A stretch of DNA of 64,000 nt from Liolophura sinensis (Eukaryota; Mollusca; Polyplacophora; Chitonida; Chitonidae): the NCBI RefSeq assembly GCF_032854445.1, contig NC_088296.1, positions 498,001-562,000 of the forward strand, written 5' to 3'. Positions 25,000 to 36,639 of the stretch are shown here, in pieces (position 1 is the stretch's first letter; each line of letters opens with the position of its first letter). Below the pieces are notes generated by a model. It saw only the letters and a program-made list of their open reading frames with translations, was not told the origin of the DNA and ran no database searches. The position numbers and the translations under genes are program-made.

Positions 25000-26640
25000 G
25001 TTGGAAACTATCTTAGATGTGCTAAAGTGGAACGCATGAAGAAAGGCAGATTGCAAAACCCTACATCATATGTTATACGATATGTTGACGATCTCAGTCC
25101 GAGATGAGGTGGAGATGTGTTTAGGTGCTCCAAGTTAAACACTTTTTCCAGTAGCAATTCAGTGTTTACATTCCCAAGATTTAATCATGTAGTTTGAATT
25201 GCCACGGACCCAGCGGAAATCATGAGTACAAGGGTTGCCCAAATAAAAATGCCCTTAAATGAGTAAAATTAGCATTTTACGCCTCAGCATCTTGGGCTGC
25301 ATAAAACTTTAGGAGAAAAAGTTTTCTCTCCTCACTCTCAGTCATGCAGGTTGTGAGAGACCGTGTATGCGAAGCCATTAATTCTTCCCAATATCCTGAG
25401 TTTGATAAGTTCATTTGGAAATACCTAGTAGAGGAGAGCCGATGAATATCTACCAATATACACCACCTACCAATTAGTATCCTGAGGGAAATATGTAAAG
25501 AAATGCACATATAACCAAGCTGTGCATGAAGTGACTGTTCAGGCGATGTTAGAGTTTGTCTCGACTAATAATTGTTGTTACCCCATGCTGAAATTTTGTT
25601 TCACTATATCAATCACTGTAAAGTAATTGAGCATATTGCTAATTGCTGTCTTTGTGTGAAAGAACTTAAAGTTTTCGCCTTTAAGTATTGATTCCAACCA
25701 GACAACATGTTTACCAAAAACTTTAGTTACAAAAGAACAAGATTTTGTTTCCCTGGATATGTCATCATAAAAGAAGACTGGGTGTGTGGAAGTAGAGTTG
25801 GACTTGAAAAATTTGTCATGCATGGCCCCTCATTTACTGAAGTGAAGATACCGTCATTTACATGTATTGAATGTCATTGTTTCCCGATAATCAGAGACAG
25901 TAATATGCCATGAATGTTGTAAATTTCTACATGTAAAACCCATGTAAGATTCCACACAACACAGATCGCAAGGCCTTCTGAACCACTGGTGTCTGAATCC
26001 TGTTATTTGTAGTGGACTTAATACACATCACTCTGTGTGGGGTAGACCAGTAAGTGACAAATACGGTAGAACCTTGTGTGAGGTTATCCAGAATAATGAG
26101 ATAGTGGTATTTAATGATGGTTCTGGGCTCGTTTACATGGGCATTCACAGAAGCTTTCAGCAACTGATCTCACACTATCATGCAATGGACTGAGATCCTT
26201 GTGCACATAGTCAGTAGATTATCACTCCCCATGTGGATGTGAGTTCCCGGCATGAAACATCCGGGTTCATTCCCCATGTGGAAATTGAAAAAAGTGGACT
26301 GAGACAAATATAGCAAAGCGTGTGAAGCACACAAAATATCATCACTTGTTAAGGCGAAGCAGTCAGTGCGACTATACCGGAAAAATTGAGGCATACTTGA
26401 TTTATCTGCAAACAGATTGATCAAACTTTTCTGTAAATGTCTAGAAATTTTAATACTTTAAAAATTTAATTTGAAGCAGTGAAATTTTTTACATGTATAT
26501 AAAACAGAAGACGGTACAGGCAATTGACGGTTGAGAAAATGAAAGTTCCCTTTTTGTGCCTGGTTACACGATTACGGGACGAGTCGTTCCGCAATCATAT
26601 TTCACTCTGCCCAAATCTCCACAATAAGTCAACGTTAAAA
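25000..26640. other. Intronic stretch with short decayed open frames, unassigned
   Basis: Several minus-strand open stretches of 77-84 codons (25277-25510, 25578-25823, 25927-26163, 26170-26424) lie end to end, which hints at a broken longer gene or element. I recognise no domain or motif in them and assign no function. Confidence 0.35.
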
Positions 26641-26653
26641 CATAAAATAGTAC

Positions 26654-26752
26654 CGGATTCTGAACGTTGACATCATTGCTGTTCTCAACTAGAAGACGAA
26701 GGAAGTCCAGGTTTCTACCTGACAATGCCAGCTGTAAAGCGGTCTGTCCTCT
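26654..26752 (-). CDS. Ankyrin repeat exon, subtype C2 (RGQTALQ)
   Basis: A 33-residue repeat beginning RGQTALQLALSGRN and ending NDVNVQNP. It is more diverged than its neighbours: Gln replaces His of the turn and FLRLLVENSN replaces the usual second-helix end. Acceptor acacag and donor CCG/gtacta are present. No second copy exists in the window. The (TA)n microsatellite lies just upstream of it in gene direction. Confidence 0.8.
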
Positions 26753-26856
26753 CTGTGTAAACAGAAACAGGATTTGCTAAAATCTTGAAACAAAAATACA
26801 ACATGGTGTATTCCATAAAAAACAGACCACGTTTCGCATCTTCACAATCTGCAGGA

Positions 26857-26858
<2 letters not shown>

Positions 26859-26945
<87 letters not shown>
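26859..26945. repeat. (TA)n microsatellite, about 85 bp
   Basis: An uninterrupted tatata run directly upstream, in gene direction, of ankyrin exon 26654-26752. Open frames across it (poly Tyr-Ile) are artefacts of the repeat. Confidence 0.97.
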
Positions 26946-26951
<6 letters not shown>

Positions 26952-27227
26952 AGTTGTGAGTCTATTCCACAGAGAGATCAAGACAAATCGTCTTCCGTTA
27001 CATGCTGTCTCCACCCGTAAACAGGTATATGGTCATGCCTAAATGATAAGTATTCATATAGTCTTGCACCACACTGTCGAAAACTCTATTTAAATCCTCT
27101 AGACATACGCAGTGGTAATATGTTATTGAGAAATCAAAACGGTCAGATCTAAGCCCAATGCCGTATTCATGTACACTAAACAAAATCTTGTGTAAGCATT
27201 GCTGAAACATCAAAGACAACCACTTAC

Positions 27228-27326
27228 TGTGTTATGTATGTTGACGTTGGCGCCCTGCTCCACCAAAACACGAACAAAACTCTTGTTAGAATGTAATGCT
27301 GCCCGATGTAAAGGCGTCTCCCCATC
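27228..27326 (-). CDS. Ankyrin repeat exon, subtype C3 (DGETPLH)
   Basis: A 33-residue repeat beginning DGETPLHRAALHSN and ending GANVNIHNT. Acceptor aacag/GAT and donor ACA/gtaagt are intact. It lies about 0.5 kb from the related exon at 27843, the tightest spacing in the array, which suggests a local exon duplication. Confidence 0.86.
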
Positions 27327-27842
27327 CTGTTATACATAATATAAAGGACTGAAATCAGTACTCAGCAAATTATATAGGGCATACTACCACTAGCTCAGCC
27401 TAAATCAATATACAACAGAACAAAAATAAAAATATTCACGTTACAGACCTTAAATCAAAATAAGTATTTGTAACCCAGCCGCCAGCACAGGTATATACTG
27501 CGGGTTAATTATCGCAAGGTGAATGAACAAATTTGCGACCAGCCCAGATAGCACAGTTGGTAGATGAAATGTTTGGCTGCGTAGACGACAGAACCGGCCA
27601 AGTCCAAACTACTGGGATACAAAAAAACAGATATGACATGGTATATTCCATCATAATAAGGAACAAGTTCCACAATTTCACCGCCTGCATGATATTTATA
27701 TATTTAAATCCTCTAGAGATATGAACGTTGAAAGTATATACTCGAAAAACCCAAACGCCCCGATGAGAATCTAGTGTTGCCTTCACATACGCTAAAATAT
27801 GTGCATTTGTGCTCCTTATATTTTGGTGTTTCTTTTCATTCT

Positions 27843-27941
27843 TTTGTTCTGTGTGTTGACGTTGGCGCGTTGCTCCACCAAAATACGAACAAAATCTTCG
27901 TTGCCATGTAAAGCCGCCTGATGTAAAGGTGTCTCCCCATT
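27843..27941 (-). CDS. Ankyrin repeat exon, subtype C4, with lost splice donor
   Basis: A 33-residue repeat beginning NGETPLHQAALHGN and ending RANVNTQNK. The frame and the acceptor (aacag/AAT) are intact. After the last codon the sequence continues agaatg where a GT donor is expected, and no good donor follows nearby. Probably skipped or retired. A heavily decayed relative is at about 39702-39750. Confidence 0.72.
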
Positions 27942-28199
27942 CTGTTATACATGATACAAAGGACTGGAATCAGTGCACAGCAAATTAATGAAAAGGATCC
28001 TGCTAACCATGTTGACGTCATACTTAACAGTTGATTCAGTGAGGTGTAAATGCCGTATAGGGCAAACCACGCCTGTTTCCACAATTATAAAACGCGCTGC
28101 CAACAGCTCAGTCTAAATTAATTTAAAGCATAACCGAACAAAACATCATGTCATCAAATGAACAGATAAGAGCACAAAGTGAATGTAATAGTAATTCAC

Positions 28200-28950
28200 C
28201 AATGCATTGTCAAATCAAATTCCGATGCCTGTATTCAAGCAATCAGATTGATCGTTGTTATTAAAGTCATGCAAATAGACAACAGGTCAGTTTTGTGCAT
28301 CTGAACAGAATCCTGCAGGAAATACAGCTCTTTATGGGAGAAATGTTCTACAGAAGCAGCAACTATATCAATGCAATGAATATTTCTTTCTGTCTGTGTC
28401 AAAAGTATTGGAGATACAAGATTTTCAGTGAACAATTTTGCACTGGATATGTCCTAAAACTCGTATCTTCAAAAAACTGGTAGAAAACAGAATGATGTGT
28501 TAGCGAACTTGGTAACAAAGAGAAAGAAACAACTGAACATTTATTTCTCCAATGTGAAAAAGATAAAATATTCTGATCGTCTATTAACCGGTGGCTAAGG
28601 CAGAAATGCAGCTTTACGTGTTACATTAGCAATGGTACAATGTTTGCTAGCATATGCCACTAGGCATAGAAGTGAAGAAAACAATAATAAAACACTTCCA
28701 TTAGAAAACAGTGGATTTTTTTGAGTCTAAAAACTAGAGACCATTACATTTAGAAAATCTATTGACTGAAATAATCGTAAAGTTTAGAATGGCATAGAAT
28801 ATTGCCAAAATAACAGGAATGGAAAATGCATTCAGAGACAATGGAATACATCAGCTACAAGTAATTCAACGCACAACCACATGTATAAAAATGGTTAGTG
28901 GAAATGAGGATGAAACAATGGCTGTTGCTTACAGAGGTTAGTCTTCTACT
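28200..28950 (+). mobile_element. L1/Tx1-like LINE 3' fragment
   Basis: Plus-strand decayed frames contain KEKETTEHLFLQCEK, the end of a C-terminal Cys/His knuckle of an L1-like ORF2, followed by a Lys-rich tail with SLEWHRI. Stops are frequent. The copy at 39950-40660 shares its limits, so it moved with block C. Confidence 0.65.
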
Positions 28951-28959
28951 TGGTGCATA

Positions 28960-30681
28960 AAAAGGAAACAAAAACAACTTTCGCTGCTGATTATAGTTAT
29001 TGTTTGTGTAAAATGCAGTTGTGTCAAGTTCGACAGAATCTCAACAGTAGCACAAAAATCAACACCTACAAATAAACCGATGAAAATGCAAAAAGAAAAC
29101 AAGCATTATTCAGAAAGATTATTATCACGACGATGCAGAAGTAGTATTGGTCAATTTTATAGGAATCATCATGATATTATATCATATTTATACCACTCAG
29201 TGATACAAATTTGACAGAAATAGGTTAAGAGGTAATGTGCTACATTACGAACAACAAAGTCGATGGTAAATTATGTTTAAGCGATCCAACTACATCACGT
29301 GATAGTGTTGGCTACAGTTTAGTGTAAGCCTAAACGGTATTCACAACCCAACTAAAATAGCTGTTTCGATGATCAACAATTTATAAATTTACATGATACA
29401 CGATTTGGATACTGATTAAATTCAATCCCACAGAACATCCCGTGCCTCTTTCTTTTGTCACTAGAAACTCTTCACGGCTTTTATTTGCATAAATCCGTCC
29501 TACTTCATTACTTTATATTCTTCCATGGGGTCGGGGAGCTTCCAGGTAGCCTCCGTACAAACACCAACTGCAGCTTGTGTGTAGGCGGGTCGCGCTTTTA
29601 GCTACCAACATGTCCAGTGAGCTTACACACAGTTCATGGGACCAGTGGTGTTTCGATCACTCACCTAAGTACCTAAGGGGACATTGGGGCTAACCGGGAA
29701 CGCCGAACGAATCCTCCTGACCTATAATCAATTTTAGCCGAAATAAGTGGATTTAGGTCAGAAAGGGTCCATGATATGTCTGACGTAGAGTCAACTTCGG
29801 ATGGTAAACCAAGACCTATAATATGTAAGTTCCTGCTGTGGGGGTAACAGGATGAATACAAGGTAAGTAGAAATTCATGGACAAAGGTATAGGCGTGTCT
29901 AACGATCTGACATTGAGACAACGGAAAACTCTAAGGGATCTGTGGGCAGGCGGTAAATCAGGATATTAGAAAAAGGCAAGTTGGTAATCGTAGATCTCGC
30001 TTCACATGGCCTGTTTAATACGCAACTATCTAGATCTAGGGTGACAATATTGGCTATAAGACATGGCGCCGACGCAACTGGGGTCAACCACGTGGAGACG
30101 GGAGAAGGAATAGGACGCTGACCGTAGGACGAATTATAGTTCTTGTTCTGAGATATTAAAGGGTTGGATTCTAAGTTTAATGACACTGACTTTTTTAGCC
30201 TTCATGGGTTTGAAGTTTCTGGGCTTTGTCGCAACCTGGTGTAAATACTCCAAGGGCGTACTAGCCGAATTTGTGACTGACTATGTTGCGTTTTGAGTGC
30301 CGGCTGTGCAGTCTGCCCGTGGCCGCCCATGCAGGGGCATATGTGTGTTTATACATCTGGCATATCTCTAAATGGTTTAACCCCGTCATCAGAACCCACT
30401 TTTGACTAAAGAGTTCATTTCTAAGCCTCCAATGTGACGTTGTATCTGGCTCTTTATATGTACCCCCACGTGATGCACCCTTTTATTCCACTGGTAGCGG
30501 GCAGGAGAAAGACGGCGTTATGGTACTGTAGAACTTAACTTTTAAGACCTCGGGGATCTGTCAGTCTTATCCGTTACTGATCCTTGGAGAGAACTTCAGT
30601 GCTCGTAAATCGTGCCCTTTAACTGATCGAGATCGTTTTATCAACCCTGATTTTGAGTGAGTGAGTGCTTTGGGATTATCA
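28960..30681. other. Intronic stretch, no gene recognised
   Basis: The GC content is higher between 29500 and 30650 than around it. Two minus-strand open stretches (29673-29921, 29899-30186) show no known motif. It ends at the BEL/Pao LTR and may be part of an unknown insertion. Confidence 0.4.
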
Positions 30682-31946
30682 TGCCTCTTCCTACAAAGAG
30701 TGGGATTTGCACTAAGTTACCCGCACTCTCAAATAACTACATCATCAACAGTTCATCAAGATCCACTGACAGTTTAATGACTGTACGATCCACAGTTGCA
30801 TGGACAATAGAAGGGTAAACGTGTATAGAAAAGAAAGAAACGCAGCTGTTTATCAGTAACAGAATAATATGACTGTCAGCCAGTACGGTTGTTTACCTTC
30901 GGTGACGTCCACATTGTACACCTTGTATCATATGAGACTTCGAGTTACACCCGTGCTTTAATAAACGGACTACATTAAACACGTCATAGTGAAAATACGT
31001 AAAGCCACATTACTCATGTATGTATCACTACGCATATGTTTAACAGATGTTTATGCTTACATTGTGTACTTTAGGTTTTACAACGTAGTTTTTCAATATT
31101 TCCTTTTACCATGTTATTATCCATTTTCATGTGATACATGTACTCAATTAAACTATACAAATGGACAATAAAACAGTTTTTTTCATCATAGTAGGAAATT
31201 ATTCTAGTTCGAATAATATCAAAGTCCGGCTACCGCGTGGTAAATCGGTAAAATCACACAGCTGTGAACTACAAGGAATTCACATCAAATAAAAGTCTGT
31301 CAGTGTTAAATCCAAAAGGCAGGATGAGCTTAAAGTCCTAAGTAATAATGTGACTGACACTGTGGGTTGCCACACGTCCGAAATCATGAGAATAAAGCAC
31401 AAACACACAAGTGGGCAGGGTTCTACCGCCTTCACTTGTACGTCGGTCCGTGGTAACGTAAAAACCATCTTGTGCTGAAGAAGCTATACATAAAATTAAA
31501 TGAAGTGAAAACGAATTTCTTAAAATATAAGCCGCCCTGCCCAAGCCATTATACTGATACGGGTCAACTAGTCGTTGCACTTTCCCCTTCATCCTGAACG
31601 CCAAGCGAAGAAGCTACAAATTCCGCTTTGTTAAGGTCTTGTGTGTTACCCGACACAGGATTGACCCTGGATCTAACCCCCCCCCCCCCACGCGTAGTCC
31701 TGAGAAATAATGTAATTGACACTGTGGGTTGCCACACGTCCGAAATCATGAGAATAAAGCACAAACACACAGGTGAACGCCGTCTTCATTTGTACGTCGG
31801 TCCGTGGTAACGTAAAAAGCTAAACCTGTGTTCCTGAAGAAGCTATGCACAAAAATAAATAAAGTGAAAACGGATTTCTTAAAATGTACAATTCAGATAA
31901 CACACAAATGGTTGGGAGAGAAATACCCTATGCAACGGCGGTTACA
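30682..31946 (-). repeat. BEL/Pao 3' LTR, enlarged by a SINE piece and a partial self-duplication
   Basis: It matches the 5' LTR but is about 360 bp longer. The stretch 31340-31530 is repeated at 31699-31885, with a SINE fragment (31531-31680) and a run of C in between. This explains the size difference between the two LTRs. Confidence 0.78.
31531..31680 (-). mobile_element. Second SINE family fragment inside the 3' LTR
   Basis: The plus-strand text ccattatactgatacgggtc, ccccttcatcctgaacgcc and gacacaggattgaccctgg matches the middle of the complete copies at 36299-36600 and 41217-41490. Confidence 0.75.
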
Positions 31947-31959
31947 GTAAACTTCCCGC

Positions 31960-32300
31960 CTGGTATCTGTAAGGAAGCCATACTTCGATATCAGTGGTTA
32001 CTGAGGTGTCACCTGAGGTAGGTGTTAAAATACAATCACCACGGTGACAACAATGGGATTATGTCAGTGATGGGTCGGGTATACACAATGCCTTTGCCAT
32101 TCCTCAAAATGCGAATTTGGTCTTTTCGCACTTTCCCGTCTGTTCCAGGAAGCGGTCGAACGATCAGACCAATATGCCATTGCCACTTTTGTCTTCGCTT
32201 AAGAGAGTTGAAATATTCACAACGCCATCCTTTCCACAATGTATCATCTATTGTCTGAACTCCTATCCACTGGACCTTTAATACTCATGTCTCCTGGGGG
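31960..32300 (-). pseudogene. BEL/Pao integrase C-terminal (DUF5641-like) piece
   Basis: Open stretch 32036-32239 starts MWKGWRCEYFNSLKRRQKWQ and includes GLIVRPLPGTDGKVRKDQIR, the pattern at the end of BEL/Pao integrases, next to the 3' LTR. Confidence 0.75.
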
Positions 32301-32305
32301 TTCCA

Positions 32306-32887
32306 TCATTGGTTGCTTTTGCGTGTCAACAACTGGGCAAGGGATACGATCATTGGAGATTCCGGACCCGTGTTGACTGGAACAATGGGACGAGCGTTTA
32401 TTATGGCACTCACCTCTGTCAGAAATGTAGTTAGCGCTTCGTGGGTTAAGTGTCTGGCGGATATGTCCATCAATATCGAGTCTAAAATCTTTCGGCTGAC
32501 ACCAATCATGCGTTCCCACACGCCTCTAACATGGGAGGAACATGGCGGGTTGAAAACCCACGCTGTTCCCTTGTTATACAGAAAATTCCTTGTAGATCCA
32601 GACCCCACATTTATGGTGTCTTTCTTTAAGCTAACCGTTGCTTCCACGAAGTTACTTCCTCTATCGGATCTGAACTCAATGACGGCTCCTCGAATAAAGA
32701 CGAATCCTCGGAGAGCATTTATGAAACAGCGACATATGTCTTTCAGGTTGCTTAACGTCCTGGTCATTCCTTGCCATGTTCTTGATCCAAGTTCTGGAGG
32801 TGGAGATGCTGATGTTGATAAAGTGATTATTTGATCGTCCTGTTCGACCAAGGATGAAAAGTTATTAGTTTCCTCGAAGCGTCTCAC
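32306..32887 (-). pseudogene. BEL/Pao integrase core
   Basis: A 193-codon stretch with IEFRSDRGSNFVEA (second catalytic Asp) and HVRGVWERMIGVSRK (catalytic Glu, 49 residues between them, usual for BEL), then ISARHLTHEALTTFLTEVSA. The zinc-binding head is degraded. Integrase joins element cDNA to host DNA. Confidence 0.85.
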
Positions 32888-32889
32888 CA

Positions 32890-33780
32890 GACCTGTTAGC
32901 TATGTGCCAATGGCTTTCACTGTAGCCTTTGTCACTCGAGTTGCTATATCAGCTGGATTGCCATCCGTTGGTACGAATGACCACTGTTCTGGCTTAGTTG
33001 ATTTTCTGATCCTGCTGACTCTGTTTGTCACATATACACAGAATGTACGAGTTTTGCTGGCGATGTATCCGAGAACAATCTTACCCTCCGTTTAGAATCT
33101 GACCTTGTCGGGTTGGATTTAATGTGCTCTAAAATGACTTCAGATATCTTGACAGCTAGGGCGGCTGCACACAGTTCTAGACGTGGTATGTTCTGAGCGT
33201 AAAGTGGGGATACTCTTGCTTTGCCCAGAATAAATCTCCAACTTTCTGTGTCAGTAGTCGTCTAGGCAAGGACCTTCTCTGAAGCGTCACAGAAGATTTG
33301 AATCTGATTTTCTGGTATATCTGCTAGGGATGTCGTTGCGTAGGTCCTTGGTATGTTCAAATTCTCCACAGATCTGAAAGAATCCTTCCACTGCTCCCAT
33401 TCTTCTTCAAGGTCAGGTGACAGAGGTTCCTTCCAGTCTTTAGTGTGCGTAACGAGCTCCCGCAGAAGCAACTTTCCTTGGAGAGAGACTGGCACGACAA
33501 ACCCAAGTATGAATATTTGAACTCTCTTTAGCAAAGAAAAAAGTGGAAAGTGGACAGTCCCAATATGTGCAAAGGAGACTATTGACTGACGACAGAATTC
33601 TTCTCCTAGTATACGGTTTATCACTTGACGAAACCTTGAAGGTGAAGGTATCCGAGTTGAGGTATCACAACAATCCCATGCATCGTTGCATGGGTAAATG
33701 ATCTGATCTTAATCCAAAATCTCGAAGTTTGGTCGTCCATGCGGGGATACTGGTTTTGAGCACACTGACGTATTTAGGTC
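32890..33780 (-). pseudogene. BEL/Pao RT thumb/RNase-H region
   Basis: The open piece 33262-33624 includes VPVSLQGKLLLRELVTHTKD and IPENQIQIFCDASEK, the RNase-H-like start common in Pao-type pol. Neighbouring frames contain LPMQR and NPADIATRVT. It starts abruptly at 33780, after the deletion of the RT core. Confidence 0.8.
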
Positions 33781-33789
33781 GGTGAATTC

Positions 33790-34369
33790 CGCCTAAACAA
33801 ACCAATTATCTCCCATCCTAGGTGTAGTTTTTGGGCAGATAGTGAGCTCTTTGGGCAAATCCTTCGATCTTTCACATGATGCTGTTCTGGCAAGTCTGGT
33901 CCTATCAGTAAGAGTATCTCGGCCTCGTCGTCCATTAGGGGAATATAGCTGGAAAGGCCTCGCAGATGTGGTTAGTTTTCTGCTGCATGAGGTGTTGGAA
34001 TTTCCTCTCTTTGGTTTGGAATACTGTCCCGGTCAGTCAAATTTGGAAGCTGAAATTCTGCGTCTTCGTCGACACATTTGACTACTAGACCGCTAGTTCG
34101 TGTTCCCGGGGTCTTGGTAACACCTGCACATGACGAAAGTGTGTACGGAAAGGTTGAGTGTGTATGTCTAATTGATCCAAAAACTCGGCTTTGGCTAATG
34201 ACACGTTGCTTTGGTCGTCTACCACCGCGTATGTACGAACTGTCATGGTGGGTCGATTCTCAGGGCACATAGTAATAAGTATAAATGTCCGACATTCGTA
34301 TAACCATTCGTAGTCCGTAAAGGGCGTTCCATTCCCAAAACAACGTTTGACTCTAGCTCCCAAAGACAA
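33790..34369 (-). pseudogene. BEL/Pao aspartic protease region (DUF1758-like)
   Basis: Contains TYAVVDDQSNVSLAKAEFLD, the retropepsin-like start seen in BEL/Pao elements. A later frame holds AEILLLIGPDLPEQHHVKD, the typical end of that domain. The RT palm that should follow is absent. Confidence 0.75.
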
Positions 34370-34572
34370 AGGTATTCAAGAAATCATACAAACAGGAAAT
34401 AAAGCCGGTAACTCACAAGAGAGAAGCGGTCATCAGTTTTCAAAGTTCAAATTCGTAGTCTATGAATAAGCTCTATGTTCGAAAACGACGAGCGTTAGAG
34501 ACCTTAACCGAACAGATTGTGATTCAAAGTAACGGACGATTACGTCTTTCCCGCTATCGTGTTCCAGTTGTT

Positions 34573-35178
34573 TTACATATTCACTTGTTCTGTGAACAAT
34601 GACTCCACTGGTAATCGCAAAATGGATTGAGAATGGCGAGACTTTACGCTTCTCGCATCCATAGACTCTAAACCCTGAACCTCTGCCTCGGCGACAGCCG
34701 CTTCCGTTTCAATCCTAAGAAGGTCAAGGTCAGCTGTGAACTCTGCATCCTTACGCTGGTTTTCTGCATCCAGTACAGCTTGACGTTTCCGACGATCAGC
34801 TTCCTTTGCAGCGTATTTAGCCCTATTTCTTGCAGCATCAGCTTTAGCCTGCTTCTTAGCTATCACTGAAGGTGATGAACCTTTACTGGAGACTTGGTAT
34901 TTTGAAGACGGTGTTCTCTGAGACACAGAATTCAATACCTCCTGAATATTCACATCAATTAGTTTGCGCGTCTCTTGAACCCTCTCCTGTCTGCCTTCAT
35001 CAATGGCATTACAGGTAGCACATTCCTGATAACTTTCTGCAGCTTTACTACGCTGTGGAAATAAGATGTGGTCTCTTGATACTTCTTGTAGAGATGTAGA
35101 AATCTTCTGCCTTTCACGCAACACTATGATGTTTTTCTCGGACTGAGATTCTGTAAGCACATGTTCAGTTTTTTCCAC
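34573..35178 (-). pseudogene. BEL/Pao gag-like N-terminal region
   Basis: An open frame of 201 codons, rich in Lys/Glu/Ala, with a long coiled-coil-like helix (AAKEADRRKRQAVLDAENQR) as in the N-terminal part of BEL/Pao polyproteins. No zinc knuckle is seen. Position next to the 5' LTR supports the call. Confidence 0.65.
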
Positions 35179-35382
35179 ACCTCCTTCACAATGTTAAGGT
35201 GGGTTTTGATAGTGGTTCTTTACCCTTATCAGTTGCAACTGTCCGTTTTACAGTTGTTTCCGAATCCTGAGTGTCTCCTTCACTCAGGTTTAAAGATCCT
35301 GTCCATCTGGGATCATCAAGTCCGTCCAGGTATGACATCGTGTATTCTCAGGTTTGGCTGGTCAACAGTACTTTTACTATCA

Positions 35383-36289
35383 TGCCTCTTCCCACAAAGA
35401 GTGGGAACTTAGGCACCAAGATAACCCGCACTCTCAAATAACTAAACCAACGACAGCTCATCAAGTTCTATTGACAGTTTAATAACTGTACGATCCACAG
35501 TTGCATGGTGAATGGAAAGGTAAAGGTCTGTAGAAAAGAGAGAAACGCAGCTGTTTATCAGTAACAGAATAACATGATTGTCAGCCAGTACGGTTGTTTA
35601 CATTCGGTGACATCCACTACCATGTATTATATGAGACTTTGAGTTACATCCCTGCTTTAATAAACGGACTACATTAAACACGTCAGAATGAAAATACGTA
35701 CAGACACATTACTTATGTCTATATGACTACGCGTATGTGGAGCAGAGTTTATGCTTATATTGTGTACTTTCGCCCTTACAACGTAGTTTTTCAATATTTC
35801 CTTTTACTATGTTACAATATATTTTTATGTGCTACATGTACTCGACTAAACTGTACAAATGGGCAATAAAACAGCTTCTAACATCATAAGCAGAAATTAT
35901 TCTAGTTCGAATAATATCAAAGTTCGGCTACCGCGTGGTGAATCGGTAAATTGACACAGCTGTGAACTACGAGCAATTCACGACAAACAACAGTCTGTCA
36001 GTGTTAAATCCAAGGCAGGATGAGCTTAGAGTTCTAAGAAATAATGTGACTAACACTGTGGGTTGCAACACGTCCGAAATCATGAGAATAATGCACAAAC
36101 ACACAGGTGCGCGGAGTTCTACCGGCTATACTTGTACGTCCGTCCGTGGTAACATAAAAAGCTAAAACTATGTTCCTGAGGAAGCTATCCATAAAAACAA
36201 AATAAAGTGAAAACAGATTTCTTAAAATGTACAATTCAGATAACACAAAAATGGTTGGGAGAATAATACCCTGTGTAACGGCGGTTACA
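35383..36289 (-). repeat. BEL/Pao 5' LTR
   Basis: About 907 bp, bounded by TG/CA-type ends (plus strand TGCCTCTTCC ... GGTTACA). It aligns with 30682-31946 over its whole length with scattered substitutions, so the insertion is not recent. Confidence 0.8.
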
Positions 36290-36298
36290 GTACAGTGG

Positions 36299-36600
36299 TT
36301 AACGTCGTACTTAACAATTTTTTCAGTTATACGACGACGAAGGAGTCCGCTGAGTGTATGTAATTTGTCTCCTTGTTGCGGGACGGATTTCCACCGCTAG
36401 TTTATCTAGTGTTGCTTTACTGAAACAACTTACTGAAGGCAAGTAAGCCGCCCAGCCCGAGCCATTATACTGATACGGGTCAACTATCCCCTTGATGCTC
36501 AACGCCAAGCGAGAACTGCCTCTTTTTTAAGGTCTTTGATATGACCCGACACAGGACTGACCCTGAATCTACCGCTCCCGACGCGGAAGCTCTACTAACT
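36299..36600 (-). mobile_element. SINE of the gtacgacgttaa-tailed family
   Basis: In minus sense it runs from a gtcgggagcggtagattcag region (possible tRNA-like part) through tatcagtataatggctcggg to cgtataactgaaaaaattgt and a gtacgacgttaa end, beside the BEL 5' LTR. About 300 bp. The tRNA origin of the head is only a suggestion. Confidence 0.75.
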
Positions 36601-36639
36601 GTGTTATCGGGGCCGGTCCTTGATTTTGAAGAATATGCG

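Larger units (their letters stand above)
23409..28960. repeat. Segmental duplication block C, long copy
   Basis: 23409-24900, 27600-27780 and 27990-28960 align in order with 38350-39340, 39350-39660 and 39740-40720. The middle (24900-27600), with exons C2 and C3, has no counterpart, so it was deleted from the other copy or gained here. Confidence 0.8.
30682..36289 (-). mobile_element. BEL/Pao LTR retrotransposon, both LTRs present, decayed
   Basis: Minus-strand order from right to left: 5' LTR (35383-36289), gag-like region (34573-35178), protease (about 33790-34369), RNase-H part (about 32890-33780), integrase (32306-32887), a C-terminal DUF5641-like piece (about 31960-32300), and the 3' LTR (30682-31946). 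LTRs start TGTAACCGCCGTT in element sense, and ggcgggaagttta just before the 3' LTR is a plausible polypurine tract. The RT core is missing. The flanking 5 bp (tatca, gtaca) do not match well, so no clear target-site duplication. Confidence 0.85.

Noticed and set aside
26715-27042. Open frames with long Tyr-Ile runs on both strands
   Set aside because: They only translate the (TA)n microsatellite. The minus-strand one does not continue in the ankyrin frame.
35161-35412. Plus-strand open frame of 83 codons
   Set aside because: It lies across the gag/LTR boundary of a minus-strand BEL element and shows no motif; antisense by chance.
30682-36289. Another host segmental duplication (30.7-31.9 kb against 35.4-36.3 kb)
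   Set aside because: The repeats flank BEL/Pao coding pieces in the correct order and have LTR-like ends, so they are LTRs.
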